Source: Bacteroidota bacterium (GTDB taxonomy: Bacteria > Bacteroidota > Bacteroidia > B-17B0 > Aurantibacillaceae). Taken from it: a stretch of DNA of 64,000 nucleotides. Below are positions 1 to 10,014 of this stretch, piece by piece. Numbering within the stretch: the first letter of the stretch is position 1; the number at the start of each line of letters is the position of its first letter. The DNA is taken from assembly GCA_030684395.1 (NCBI GenBank), contig JAUXTT010000017.1, positions 496,001-560,000 of the forward strand, in the 5' to 3' direction. A model generated the notes under the pieces. The model did not search any database, had not been told where the DNA came from, and was given only the letters and a program-made list of their open reading frames with translations. Both the position numbers and the translations under genes were made by a program.

Positions 1-1
1 C

Positions 2-2338
2 GTATACGATGGTTCAACGTTCTCAAGGGTTGATCTGAAACTAGAACTCTACAAACAAACTGTGCTCGATATTTATTTCGACAACAGGGATAATGTTTGG
101 TTAGCAACACTAACAAGCGGTGTTATTCAATACAATACGATCGCAAAAACATTTACCCGATTGGGTGAGAATGAAGGACTAAGCAACAACCACGTAAGAA
201 GCATCATACAGGATAAAAACGGAAACTACTGGTTCGGAACTTCAGGCGGTGGTGTGTGCAATTACTTTGGAAAACAATTCACTAATTACGATAAGTCTTC
301 AGGACTTGGTGGGAATTTTATTTACAGCATTTTTCGTGATAGCAAAGAACGTCTTTGGATTGGCACGTCTGATAAGGGATTGAGTGTTTTTGATAGTGCG
401 CGATTTAGCAACTACAATTCATTAAACGGTTTTGCAGATGTAAAAGTAAAAGCCATTTGTGAAGACAACAATGGGATTGTTTATTTAGGAACCGACGGCC
501 AAGGTGTTTATACTTATGACGGCACTGAATTCAAATTGTATGAAGGCCTCGCTAAAAAACATGTTCGAGCCATTGTGAAAGACAAACATGGAAATATGTG
601 GATAGCAACAGCCGGAACAGGTTTGTATAAGTTGGATCCAAAAGAAAATAAACTCAAGAACATTACAACTAAAGATGGATTGCTTCACGATCGTTTGACT
701 TGTTTGTGGTATGATAAACAAGGCAGGCTGTGGTATGGAACTGAAAATAATGGAATTGGCTATTTGATCAATGAAGTCGTTCAGAAAAAAAACATAACGA
801 CTAAAGATGGATTAAAATCAAACACCATTCGCTCACTCACCGAAGATCAACATGGTTATTTGTGGCTTGGCAGTGCAGGAAATGGAGTTGCTTGTTTCCC
901 ATTGTATCAGGGAGATACACGTGTTACTTGTTTCGATCACACAAACGGATTGACCTCATCAAACATCTATTTATTAGTCGCAGATAATAATTCTAATATT
1001 TTTATCGGCTCAGAAACCGGATTAGATTATTTACAGTTTGATAAGGATAGAAAACTAAAAGAGATCAAACATTTTTCGAGAGGCGAAGGTTTTACAGGAA
1101 TTGAAACTTGTCAGAATTCGGTATTCAAAGACAAAGACGGAACGATTTGGTTTGGTACTATCAATGGCCTTTCCAAATATAATCCGGCAAACCTGGTTAA
1201 GAATGAGAGTGAGCCGATTACTTCCATCAGCGATGTGAAATTGTTTTACAATAGTATTTCTACAACAGCATTTAAAAACGCAGCAGGCGAATGGAATAGT
1301 ATCAAAGAGCTTGATCTTCCTTACGATCAAAACCATTTGACCTTTAATTTTTTAGGCATTAACTTCAGTAATCCCGAAGCGGTGAAGTACCAATGGAAAC
1401 TCGAAGGCTTCGATCCGAGGTGGTCGCCGGTGAGTAAAGAGAATAGCATTTTGTATTCCAATCTTAGTGCGGGCTCATATACCTTTATGGTAAAGGCCTG
1501 CAACGAAGATGGTGTTTGGAACAAAGAACCTGTGATTTTAAAAATTCGTGTTGGCGCTCCCTTCTGGAAAAGGTGGTGGTTCATTGTTTTCTCTTCTTTG
1601 CTTATCATTAGTGTTATCTTATTAGTATTTAAACGAAGAGTGAAAAGAATTACTGCCGTGGCTGCAGAACAGCAACAAAAACTTCAATTAGAAAAAGAAG
1701 TAATTGAGTTGGAGCAGAAAGCGCTTCGTTTACAAATGAATCCTCATTTTATTTTTAATGCTTTAAATTCTATCCAATCACAAATAGGAACAGACAACGA
1801 GCAGGCGGCACGGTATTATCTTGCAAAGTTCTCCAGACTGATGAGGCAGATCCTCGACAACTCAAGAAATACAGTTATTACACTGGAAGAAGAAGTGAAT
1901 ACATTAGAAAATTATTTACTGATAGAGAAATTCTGTAACGGTGATCGTTTTGATTACACAATCTCTGTTGATCCGAACATAGAAAAAGATTTTGTAAAAA
2001 TTCCACCGATGTTATTGCAACCCTTTGTAGAGAATGCTATCAAACATGGATTGAAGTATATCGATGGCAAAAGAGGAATGATAAATGTGGAGTTTAAAGA
2101 AGTAAACAATTTATTGGAATGTTCGGTAACTGATAATGGAATAGGAAGAAAAAAAGCAGAAGAGCTGAATAAAACAAGTAAAGAAACCTATCACAAATCA
2201 ACTGCCTTGTTGGTAACTCAGGAACGATTGGATATTTTACAAGCCGACAAAGAAGTTCAATCGTTGGAGATCGTTGATCTTTACGAAAACGATGAGGCGA
2301 CAGGAACAAAAGTGATAGTCAGAATCCCATTGACATAA
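2..2338 (+). CDS. Propeller-type sensor histidine kinase, LytS-like output (5' end outside window)
   Basis: Membrane sensor kinase of the two-component-regulator-propeller type. The frame is open to the left edge, so the N-terminus is missing. Visible parts in order: many Reg_prop repeats of about 40 residues (recurring GLSNN.V and W.GT..GG patterns), a Y_Y_Y domain around 1290-1550, one transmembrane helix near 1565-1630, a short coiled coil, then a His_kinase/HATPase module. The phospho-acceptor motif is QMNPHFIFNALNS, with the His codon at 1744. The N-box NAIKH and the G-box DNGIG follow. The response regulator starts 24 bases downstream, so the two are probably one operon and a cognate pair. 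The propeller presumably senses a periplasmic ligand; the ligand is unknown. No HTH domain is fused, unlike the hybrid systems of gut Bacteroides. Confidence 0.93.
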   Translation, partial: VYDGSTFSRVDLKLELYKQTVLDIYFDNRDNVWLATLTSGVIQYNTIAKTFTRLGENEGLSNNHVRSIIQDKNGNYWFGTSGGGVCNYFGKQFTNYDKSSGLGGNFIYSIFRDSKERLWIGTSDKGLSVFDSARFSNYNSLNGFADVKVKAICEDNNGIVYLGTDGQGVYTYDGTEFKLYEGLAKKHVRAIVKDKHGNMWIATAGTGLYKLDPKENKLKNITTKDGLLHDRLTCLWYDKQGRLWYGTENNGIGYLINEVVQKKNITTKDGLKSNTIRSLTEDQHGYLWLGSAGNGVACFPLYQGDTRVTCFDHTNGLTSSNIYLLVADNNSNIFIGSETGLDYLQFDKDRKLKEIKHFSRGEGFTGIETCQNSVFKDKDGTIWFGTINGLSKYNPANLVKNESEPITSISDVKLFYNSISTTAFKNAAGEWNSIKELDLPYDQNHLTFNFLGINFSNPEAVKYQWKLEGFDPRWSPVSKENSILYSNLSAGSYTFMVKACNEDGVWNKEPVILKIRVGAPFWKRWWFIVFSSLLIISVILLVFKRRVKRITAVAAEQQQKLQLEKEVIELEQKALRLQMNPHFIFNALNSIQSQIGTDNEQAARYYLAKFSRLMRQILDNSRNTVITLEEEVNTLENYLLIEKFCNGDRFDYTISVDPNIEKDFVKIPPMLLQPFVENAIKHGLKYIDGKRGMINVEFKEVNNLLECSVTDNGIGRKKAEELNKTSKETYHKSTALLVTQERLDILQADKEVQSLEIVDLYENDEATGTKVIVRIPLT

Positions 2339-2362
2339 TATTAAATAGTATTTTTACACAGC

Positions 2363-3106
2363 ATGATAAAAGCAATAATAATAGACGACATTGAACAGGC
2401 ACGAATCACTCTGAAAAAGGACCTGGAAACCTATGCAAAAGATGTACAGATCATTGGTGAAGCAAATGGTGTAGTTGCAGGCGCTAAGCTTTTAAAGTCA
2501 ATTCAACCTGATATTTTATTTCTCGATATTCAAATGCAGGACGGGAGCGGATTTGATCTGCTCGATATTTTAAAAGAAATTAATTTTAAGATCATTTTCA
2601 TTACTGCTTCGGATGCACACGCTATCAAAGCATTTCGTTATGCTGCAATTGACTATTTACTGAAGCCTGTTGATCCCGATGAGTTAACGAGTGCTTTGTC
2701 AAAATTCAAAGCAGATCAACTCAACGAAAATGAAAAATACAAATTACTCAATGAGTCGTTGAAAAGTAATAACAAACCACACGAGCGATTAGCTTTACAT
2801 ACACTGGACAAAATCCACATTGTAAACATCAATGATATTGTACGCTGCGAAAGTAGTGTGAACTATACCGAATTTTTTTTCAATGGTGGAAAAAAATTAT
2901 TAGTAACAAAAACCTTAAAAGACTTTGAAGACCTCTTAAGTGATCAGGGATTTTTCCGTGTACATCAATCACATTTGATAAATACCAAATTCATTAAAGA
3001 GTTTGTAAAAACTGACGGCGGTTATATCATCATGACCGATGGGAGTAATGTTCCCGTGTCTACAAGGAAAAGGCCTGAGGTAGTGAAGATGCTGGAGGAA
3101 TTATAG
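2363..3106 (+). CDS. LytTR-family response regulator
   Basis: DNA-binding response regulator of 247 residues. The receiver domain (about 1-120) has the acidic pair D8/D9, the phospho-acceptor D55 in FLDIQM, the conserved Thr in ITAS and the Lys in LKPVD. A LytTR DNA-binding domain fills about 140-247 (HTLDKIHIV, FFRVHQSHLIN). It lies directly behind the propeller kinase, whose LytS-type core is the usual partner of LytTR regulators, so phosphotransfer between them is a safe inference. Target genes cannot be read from the window. The palindromic repeat just after the stop separates it from the convergent alpha-2-macroglobulin gene. Confidence 0.95.
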   Translation: MIKAIIIDDIEQARITLKKDLETYAKDVQIIGEANGVVAGAKLLKSIQPDILFLDIQMQDGSGFDLLDILKEINFKIIFITASDAHAIKAFRYAAIDYLLKPVDPDELTSALSKFKADQLNENEKYKLLNESLKSNNKPHERLALHTLDKIHIVNINDIVRCESSVNYTEFFFNGGKKLLVTKTLKDFEDLLSDQGFFRVHQSHLINTKFIKEFVKTDGGYIIMTDGSNVPVSTRKRPEVVKMLEEL

Positions 3107-3227
3107 TTTCACTACTAAGACACACCTGCCCGTCCGTTCAGGCGGGGGGAACACAAAGATTCACTAAGCAAATTCTAATCTTAGTACCCTTTGTGTTCCT
3201 GAATGAACTTAGTGTCTTAGTGGTAAA
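3107..3227. repeat. Intergenic palindromic element, family I
   Basis: Imperfect inverted repeat filling the gap between two convergent genes. The left arm contains ACTAAGACAC and AACACAAAG; the right arm contains CTTTGTGTT and GTGTCTTAGTGG. A small GC-rich imperfect palindrome (CCTGCCCG/CAGGCGGG, about 3125-3147) is nested in the left arm. It may act as a terminator-like hairpin for both genes. Similar CACAGAG/CACAAAG sequence occurs near 15671 and 24585. Confidence 0.7.
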
Positions 3228-3229
3228 AA

Positions 3230-6200
3230 CTATTTAGCAGCCACAACTCCCAAATCCTTCACCACTTCCACCCACCTGCCCGGAACCCTTGCGTTGATCA
3301 TATTATCATACATTGCTTCACTGTAAACAGTTGGCAGATAAAATTTCCCAAGGTATGTTGCGTTTAGTTGGATTGTAAATATTTTGCTCGTGTTTGCCTG
3401 AAGATCATAATAACTGTAAATCCTGTCGTCTCTTATGTCCTCATAACGCGCAACACTGCTTGCGCCGGTTTCATCCATGCGTGAGTTATGAATTTCCCAA
3501 CCACTCGGAAAAATTTGATTCAATGCCATCTCTTTGAGGAATCCTTTTGTTCCCGGATTAGTAATAGTTACCACCGCCATAAAATCCATTCCCTGTTGCA
3601 GCTTGTCGGGTTGAATTTCTTTTCCCTTCATGTCAATATATTTCACCAACATGTTCAGATCTTTTGCACTTGCTGTTTTGTCCCCGATCAATGGAACACC
3701 TTCTACAATAACTTTCGCAAACAAAGTTGACTTACCATTATTCTTTACATAAAGGTTTGCCTTCTGTGCAAAATCCTGGTCGTTATATTTTAGCTGGCAC
3801 AGATTTTTTTTGCTGCTTTGATCTTTTGCACCTGCGCCATTCAAGGTATACGTGAATTTCATTTCTTTATCTAAGCCGTTTACGCCACTGTACTCGCACA
3901 TTGCTAATAATCCGTAAGCGGTTTCCTGCGTGCTCATCCAGGTATTGGAACTTAATTCTTTTGCCAGTTCTTTTGCCACAGGAGCAGCCTTCCCTTTTTC
4001 ATCCAACAGACTCAGTGTTTCTAAAATCATTGCTTTATCACGGAAATCAGAGCCGTAACTATAAGATAATTCTGTATAGGCTTTAACGCTTGTAGGCAAA
4101 CCTTCGATCAATTTTTTAGCTACTTCGTTTTGCCCAACCAGTTTATAAGCAGCAGCCAATCTCCATTTCGCAGTTACTGATAGATTTTTTTCCTCACGCA
4201 ACCTATTCATTGCTCCCATCTCTGCGTTATTACTCAATGCAAGAACAAATAAACGGTAAGCCTGAATCACTTGATTTGTTTCATTACCATGAGGATGTGT
4301 GTATGTCCCGTTATTTGAGAACCAGTTTTTTGCATGCTCCTGTTGATACTTGATCCATTTGTTTTTTAAATTCGGAGGTAAACTATAACCTTGTTTTTCC
4401 GCTTCCATAATAAAATGTCCGGCATAGTTTGTTCCCCACTCACTATCATATTCTTCTCCCGGCCAGTAAGAGAAACCTCCGTTCGCAGTTTGAAATAATT
4501 GCAAACGTTTAATCCCCGCTTTTATGTTTTTGCTAATCTTCTCTTTATCTTTTTCTTTCATCTCGATCAAATTATTTACATACAGTTGGGGAAACACAGA
4601 AGAGGTAGTTTGTTCTATACAACCATGAGGATATTGAATCAAATAATCCAAACGTTTCTCCAATCCCATACTTGGTATGTTTGACAGCTCAACTGTTGCT
4701 TTGTTCGTTCCTTCAATTCCTTTGAAAAGAATTTCGGTGTTCCATTCTTTACCGGGCTCAAGTACCATTTCAGATCCAGCAACTACTTTAGGGTTTGGTG
4801 TGCGAACATCCAGTTCAATTTCCTGTACTGCTTTCTCTTTCCCACAAGTCGCGGTGATCTTTACTTTTGCAATTCCCACTTTAGGAGCAACATTTAATTT
4901 AAAGTTGATCACTTCGTCTCCTGTTTGTTTAAAGTGCATGGTCTGTTGTTTAGTTCCATCTAATGAAAGCAACTCATTTACTTCCACCTCCACTTTTACA
5001 TCTTTCACATGCTCTTCCATTGCAAAAACATCTACAGGTAACTGAACTGTTTCACCCGGGCCAAGAACGCGGGGAAGTGTAGCCAACAACATCAATGGTT
5101 TTCTTACTGCAACTGCTTTCTCCGCATTTCCATAAGCGCCTTCTTCCTCTGCAATAACCATCACTCTAACTGATCCAACATAATTCGGAATAGCTACTAC
5201 ATGTGTTTTCTCCTGCCCCGCGTTTAGTTCAAACGGACCCATAAATTTTACCATTGGCTTAAAACGATTTGCTTTAATTCCTTTGCCTGCGTTACCGTCT
5301 CCGTCACCACCCACACTCAAGAGTTTATCAAGCTTTCCTGCGAATGCTCCAATAACCGCATCGTACATATCCCATGTTTTTACACCCAAGGCTTCTCTTG
5401 CATAAAAAGTATTCCATGGTTGTGGTGTTTTAAATCGTGTAAGGTCTAACAAACCTTCATCTACTATCGCAAGTGTGTAGGTCATTTTTCTACCGCTCTT
5501 TTCAGAAACTTTAATAGTAGTTTGCGATTCAGGTTTGATCACGTCCTGCATTTTTATTTCAGGATTCAGATGTGTTAAAGGGTCATCTACTGTTACAGGA
5601 ACCACGCCATACATACGAATCGGCAAATCGTTTTTAGTACTGGCGTGTGGTTGTATTAAAGTAACATGTATGTATGCGTTTGGCGACATATCAGCACTTG
5701 CAGCAAACTCATGAGTAGTTTCCCCCTTCTTGGTGTTGATCCAGAATTTCTTTACTACTTTGGTTCCTGTCTCCACGCTTACCAATGCCATACCGTCTGA
5801 TGGAGAAGGAAAGGATAACTTGATATTCTCATTTGTAGTATACTTTTCTTTATCGCATGAAAAGTTTAACATGTTTGCATTCTCAGTCCCACTTCTGTTT
5901 GCTCTGCTCCAATAAGGCCAATCCACATAAACTACTTTTCCAGTTTCATGTCCGCCCACAACATCCGTAACGGTAATTAAGTAACGACCATATTCCGGAT
6001 AGTTTACATTGAATTTAAAAATGCCTTTTCCTCCTTTTGTATTGATCAATGTATCTTTCATTACAATTGTGCCTGCACGAGAGATGTATTGACTCAAGTC
6101 TTCTGCATCTCTTTCATACCACCAACGCCATTGGATCTTGTAAACCTTAACCTGCAATTTATTTACGTTAGTTAATTTTCCTTTATCACTTAAAGTAACT

Positions 6201-8863
6201 ACATCAAAGTTGTAAGAGTTTCCGGTTTCTAAGGTGTTGTCGTAAGTTTTTGTGTCCGGAATTTGCAATCCAACATAGGTTTTATAAGGAGAGTAAGGTG
6301 TACTGTATCTATCAATACTAAAATCACCACCCTCTTCAAATACCTTGGTTACGTAAGTTGCACGCAACATTCCCGGAGCGGTGTGACCAACATTTAATTT
6401 TGTTTTTAATGCTGCTTCTCCTTTTTCATTCAGGTTACCATCAAACACCCCTTCAGCTTCCGAATAAAAATGGCGGATAGGAGAATCAAACTCATAGGAT
6501 TTGAATTTATCGAATGTGGTTTTAGTTTGATTAACAGAAACATTTACAACCGCATGCAGGTTTTTTGCAATTGCACCATGCAACCATTTTGCAGATAGTT
6601 TAGCTGTACTGTCATTTATTTTGTCCTTATCAAAATCCAAATAGATCTTTAAGCGATTTGGCTTTACTGTTTCAACTTTTAAATATTGGGTGAAGGTTCT
6701 GTTTCCTACACGTGCTATTGCCAGATAAGTTCCGGTTGAAGCTTCATCTCCTGTAGCAGTTCTGAAATCATACATTCCATTTACATTCTTTGATTTTGTT
6801 GTTTGATAGATCACTTGTCCATTTGGATCTTGTAATTCAAACTTAACCGGATGATTAGGAGGCAATCGTTTTTCTTTGTCTTCCATAATAAAAGTTAAGT
6901 ACAATGAATCTCCGGGACGCCAAACACCACGTTCTCCGTAAATAAATCCTTTCACTCCCTTTTGAACTAATTCCCCTTCCACATCAAACTTGCTTAGTGA
7001 GTTAGTATAACCATCCAGTAATTTTAAGTAACCTCTTTGTTTGCCGGATTTAGCTAACATTAAAAAGGGTTTCTTTTTTAATTGAATATCCAGCATTCCG
7101 TTTGCATCTGTCGTTCCAGAAGCAATAACCTGTTTCACGTAATCATAATATTCAACCCTTGCATTTGCGATCGGTTTTGCCGTGATCATATTACTTACAA
7201 ATGCATGAGACATTTTATTGTCATCCAGTTTATAAATCAATCCTATATCTGAAGCAAGAATATTTCTGCTTACTGCTTTCCCATAATAATAATCTGTATT
7301 ACAAGGCGAGTAATTGTCTTCATAATAATCCCACGATTCATAACCTCCATTAAAACCATATCTGTTCCAATCATTTTCGTTCCAGCCTTTTTCATTCATG
7401 TCATTTTCCACTTCTATGTTTTCTGTTACCGGATTTTCTTCTTCTTCACATTCACACAAAGCATATTTTTTGTTGAACTTGATGCTGATGCGATAGATAG
7501 CGCCAGGGTCAGGCGTGATCAATTTACCAAGATCAAGAACATGTTTGTTCCATTGTTTCAGATTCATCTTCTTATCGTAATCGAGAACGATCTTTTTTTC
7601 TACGACAACTTTTCCTACACGAGTTAAACCATCTTCTCCGTCCAGATTATTTGTTTGCAAAAACTGATGAACATTGTTTTCAAAGATCTTGATCACACGT
7701 ACATCAACCGCTTTTAAGCTGATTGCTTCGAAAGGAAAGATCAATCCATTTGAGTTGGGAAGAATACATCCATTCCCTTTCAATCTTACCATCGGTTTGG
7801 GCTCATTGAACGTAAGCGGTTCCGAATGTGCAACACTCATTTTATATCCTTTGAAGTTTTTGATGCCGGTTGTTACTGTGATCGTTTTATCTCCAACAAT
7901 ACGATTCGGTAAAAATACTTTCACCACATTCCCTTCAATAGCATAGGTTAAGTTTTCTACTCCCTGAATAGTAACAATCCCTTTTAGATTTTGTCCGTAT
8001 TTAATTGCATCGCTGAAATTTAATTCAACATACTGTTCTTCATTCTCAACGACTTTAGCGCTGGTAACCGAAAAATCACCCAAAGCCGGAATTATTACTT
8101 CCTGTACTCCTTTCCCAAATGCGCTTATTGGCTCACCGTCCCAACTTACGATCAGTTTTCCTGCCGTTTCTTTACGTTCAATACTATCCACATAAAAATA
8201 GGTTTCGTTATTATTATAAGTATAGTTTACTTTAACCGGAAGAGACTTTCCGTTTTGCATTACCCTTAAAGCCTTGCGAACTGCTGATGTATCTTCATAA
8301 TCTGAAGTAGTAAGTTTACCCGTAAGTTTTTGCCATTCTATTCCATAATCATCATAACTTCTTAAACCATCTATGCTCACAAAAATATTTTGCGGGTAGG
8401 TAGAGAATTGATAGTTGAATGTTTCCAAATCATTTGTCACCTCAGCAACCTTCTCCAGATTAAATTCCACATTATAAAACTGATTTACTGGTAACACTTC
8501 TTTCGGGATAAACTCAATTACACGGTTGCTCACCCAAACTGCTTTTCCCTCGATTTTAGGTTCAAAAGAAAAAATTCCGTCTAGTAAACTAGAATCGGGC
8601 AAAGCCGTTGATGCCAGAACAGTTAATGAATCAATTACTCTCGGATCAGTTGAAGCAATGTTAGGTTTTTGAATAACAGGATTAGCAAGTTCAATTCGAA
8701 GGTTCGCTCTTCTCGTAACCATACCTGAAGTATAAGCTGAAATATGTTTGCCAAAAGCAGGATTTATTTCCTTGATCTTTGGTTTGAATGAGTAACAGGA
8801 CAGTAATGCAAGAGAAGTAGTAATTGCTATTACCAATAAAATGAGAAAGCGTTGAGTTTTCAT
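3230..8863 (-). CDS. Alpha-2-macroglobulin family lipoprotein with thioester
   Basis: Large bacterial alpha-2-macroglobulin (about 1877 residues), a periplasmic protease trap expected at the cell envelope. I choose the ATG at 8863; the longer frame would need a TTG six codons upstream. A type II signal peptide ends in LALLSC (lipid-modified Cys23). N-terminal MG-type beta domains are followed by the A2M and thioester regions. The thioester motif GCIEQ is intact (Cys1415 to Gln1418, codon near 4620), preceded by the usual YPHG and followed by an alpha-toroid of helical repeats. A PBP1C gene, a frequent partner of bacterial A2M, is not seen in this window. It ends just before the 3107-3227 palindrome and is convergent with the response regulator. 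Confidence 0.93.
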   Translation of the reverse strand: MKTQRFLILLVIAITTSLALLSCYSFKPKIKEINPAFGKHISAYTSGMVTRRANLRIELANPVIQKPNIASTDPRVIDSLTVLASTALPDSSLLDGIFSFEPKIEGKAVWVSNRVIEFIPKEVLPVNQFYNVEFNLEKVAEVTNDLETFNYQFSTYPQNIFVSIDGLRSYDDYGIEWQKLTGKLTTSDYEDTSAVRKALRVMQNGKSLPVKVNYTYNNNETYFYVDSIERKETAGKLIVSWDGEPISAFGKGVQEVIIPALGDFSVTSAKVVENEEQYVELNFSDAIKYGQNLKGIVTIQGVENLTYAIEGNVVKVFLPNRIVGDKTITVTTGIKNFKGYKMSVAHSEPLTFNEPKPMVRLKGNGCILPNSNGLIFPFEAISLKAVDVRVIKIFENNVHQFLQTNNLDGEDGLTRVGKVVVEKKIVLDYDKKMNLKQWNKHVLDLGKLITPDPGAIYRISIKFNKKYALCECEEEENPVTENIEVENDMNEKGWNENDWNRYGFNGGYESWDYYEDNYSPCNTDYYYGKAVSRNILASDIGLIYKLDDNKMSHAFVSNMITAKPIANARVEYYDYVKQVIASGTTDANGMLDIQLKKKPFLMLAKSGKQRGYLKLLDGYTNSLSKFDVEGELVQKGVKGFIYGERGVWRPGDSLYLTFIMEDKEKRLPPNHPVKFELQDPNGQVIYQTTKSKNVNGMYDFRTATGDEASTGTYLAIARVGNRTFTQYLKVETVKPNRLKIYLDFDKDKINDSTAKLSAKWLHGAIAKNLHAVVNVSVNQTKTTFDKFKSYEFDSPIRHFYSEAEGVFDGNLNEKGEAALKTKLNVGHTAPGMLRATYVTKVFEEGGDFSIDRYSTPYSPYKTYVGLQIPDTKTYDNTLETGNSYNFDVVTLSDKGKLTNVNKLQVKVYKIQWRWWYERDAEDLSQYISRAGTIVMKDTLINTKGGKGIFKFNVNYPEYGRYLITVTDVVGGHETGKVVYVDWPYWSRANRSGTENANMLNFSCDKEKYTTNENIKLSFPSPSDGMALVSVETGTKVVKKFWINTKKGETTHEFAASADMSPNAYIHVTLIQPHASTKNDLPIRMYGVVPVTVDDPLTHLNPEIKMQDVIKPESQTTIKVSEKSGRKMTYTLAIVDEGLLDLTRFKTPQPWNTFYAREALGVKTWDMYDAVIGAFAGKLDKLLSVGGDGDGNAGKGIKANRFKPMVKFMGPFELNAGQEKTHVVAIPNYVGSVRVMVIAEEEGAYGNAEKAVAVRKPLMLLATLPRVLGPGETVQLPVDVFAMEEHVKDVKVEVEVNELLSLDGTKQQTMHFKQTGDEVINFKLNVAPKVGIAKVKITATCGKEKAVQEIELDVRTPNPKVVAGSEMVLEPGKEWNTEILFKGIEGTNKATVELSNIPSMGLEKRLDYLIQYPHGCIEQTTSSVFPQLYVNNLIEMKEKDKEKISKNIKAGIKRLQLFQTANGGFSYWPGEEYDSEWGTNYAGHFIMEAEKQGYSLPPNLKNKWIKYQQEHAKNWFSNNGTYTHPHGNETNQVIQAYRLFVLALSNNAEMGAMNRLREEKNLSVTAKWRLAAAYKLVGQNEVAKKLIEGLPTSVKAYTELSYSYGSDFRDKAMILETLSLLDEKGKAAPVAKELAKELSSNTWMSTQETAYGLLAMCEYSGVNGLDKEMKFTYTLNGAGAKDQSSKKNLCQLKYNDQDFAQKANLYVKNNGKSTLFAKVIVEGVPLIGDKTASAKDLNMLVKYIDMKGKEIQPDKLQQGMDFMAVVTITNPGTKGFLKEMALNQIFPSGWEIHNSRMDETGASSVARYEDIRDDRIYSYYDLQANTSKIFTIQLNATYLGKFYLPTVYSEAMYDNMINARVPGRWVEVVKDLGVVAAK

Positions 8864-8981
8864 TGTTTTAATTTTCTTCAAAGGTGAAGAGAATTAAACC
8901 CGGGCTCAGGCTGCTTTTATAAGATGCGTGAAATAGTTTATTATCTGCTGTGTTTTGATGATTATTTGAGAAAGTGTTGCT

Positions 8982-9998
8982 TCATTTTACAAAATCAAGC
9001 TCTAATGTTTCTTCCAATAGTTTTTGTTTTTCAATAGGAACAACCCCTACCTGCTCACACACAAGTCCTCCTGCGAGGTTAGATATAGCTGCCGTTAGTA
9101 CAGGATGTAATTCCATTGCCAAACATAGGGCCGCAACACTTATCACGGTATCTCCTGCTCCTGAAACATCGGCAATTTTGCGAATGTGTGCAGGAATAAG
9201 CTCTTTCACATTCCTCGAATCTGTATAAACTCCATGCTCCGAAAGAGTGATCAATGCAGTAGTGATCTTTTGTTTTACTCTGAAACTACTTACGGCTTTC
9301 TGCAGTTCTTTTATATTGTCCTGTTCAAAATCCAGTTTCAATCCTTCTCTCAATTCTTTTAAATTTGGTTTGAATAAAGTAACTCCTTTGTAATTCATGA
9401 AGTTCTTTTTCTTAGGGTCAACGGCGATTGGGATATTCCTTTTCTTCGCCATGTCCACCACACTCTTTATGAGTTTTGGTGTTATTAATCCTTTATTATA
9501 ATCTTCGAAAATGATCACATCAATTTTATCGTGTTGAAGAATAAAAAGAATCAACTGTAGTAATTGATCTGTTTCAGAAAGAGAAATATCTTCTTCTACT
9601 TCTTCATCTACTCGAAGGATTTGATGATTATTTCCAATCACCCGTGTTTTATTGGTAGTAATACGCGTACGTGATTTCAAAATTCCTTTCTGACTCAGTT
9701 TTTGTTTTTTTAATAAATCTAAAAAAATCTGCCCTTCATAATCAATTCCAATAACCGAACACAAAACTGGATTTGCCCCCATTGCCTGAATGTTTAAGGC
9801 AACGTTTGCAGCTCCACCTAAACGGCGCTCTTTGTTTTCGATTGCAACAATTGGAACCGGAGCCTCGGGAGATATGCGGTTTACTTTTCCCCACATATAA
9901 GAGTCTACCATCACATCTCCAATAATCAAAACGTTTAATTCATTAAACGCTTTAAACGTTTCTTTTATAAATTCTTTTTTTACTTTGAAATTCTTCAT
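8982..9998 (-). CDS. rfaE1: RfaE1-type sugar kinase (D-glycero-beta-D-manno-heptose-7-phosphate kinase-like)
   Basis: PfkB/ribokinase-fold kinase of 338 residues. It carries the GG substrate motif at 61-62 in RRLGGAANVA and the catalytic DVSGAGD motif (Asp283) near the C-terminus. The overall sequence resembles the kinase half of HldE/RfaE, which phosphorylates heptose-7-phosphate for ADP-heptose and LPS core synthesis. The nucleotidyltransferase half is absent, so it would need a separate RfaE2. It lies 16 bases downstream of the aminotransferase gene, probably in one operon. The fold is certain; the exact sugar is an inference from resemblance. Confidence 0.85.
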   Translation of the reverse strand: MKNFKVKKEFIKETFKAFNELNVLIIGDVMVDSYMWGKVNRISPEAPVPIVAIENKERRLGGAANVALNIQAMGANPVLCSVIGIDYEGQIFLDLLKKQKLSQKGILKSRTRITTNKTRVIGNNHQILRVDEEVEEDISLSETDQLLQLILFILQHDKIDVIIFEDYNKGLITPKLIKSVVDMAKKRNIPIAVDPKKKNFMNYKGVTLFKPNLKELREGLKLDFEQDNIKELQKAVSSFRVKQKITTALITLSEHGVYTDSRNVKELIPAHIRKIADVSGAGDTVISVAALCLAMELHPVLTAAISNLAGGLVCEQVGVVPIEKQKLLEETLELDFVK

Positions 9999-10014
9999 TG
10001 CTTCAAAACAGGTT

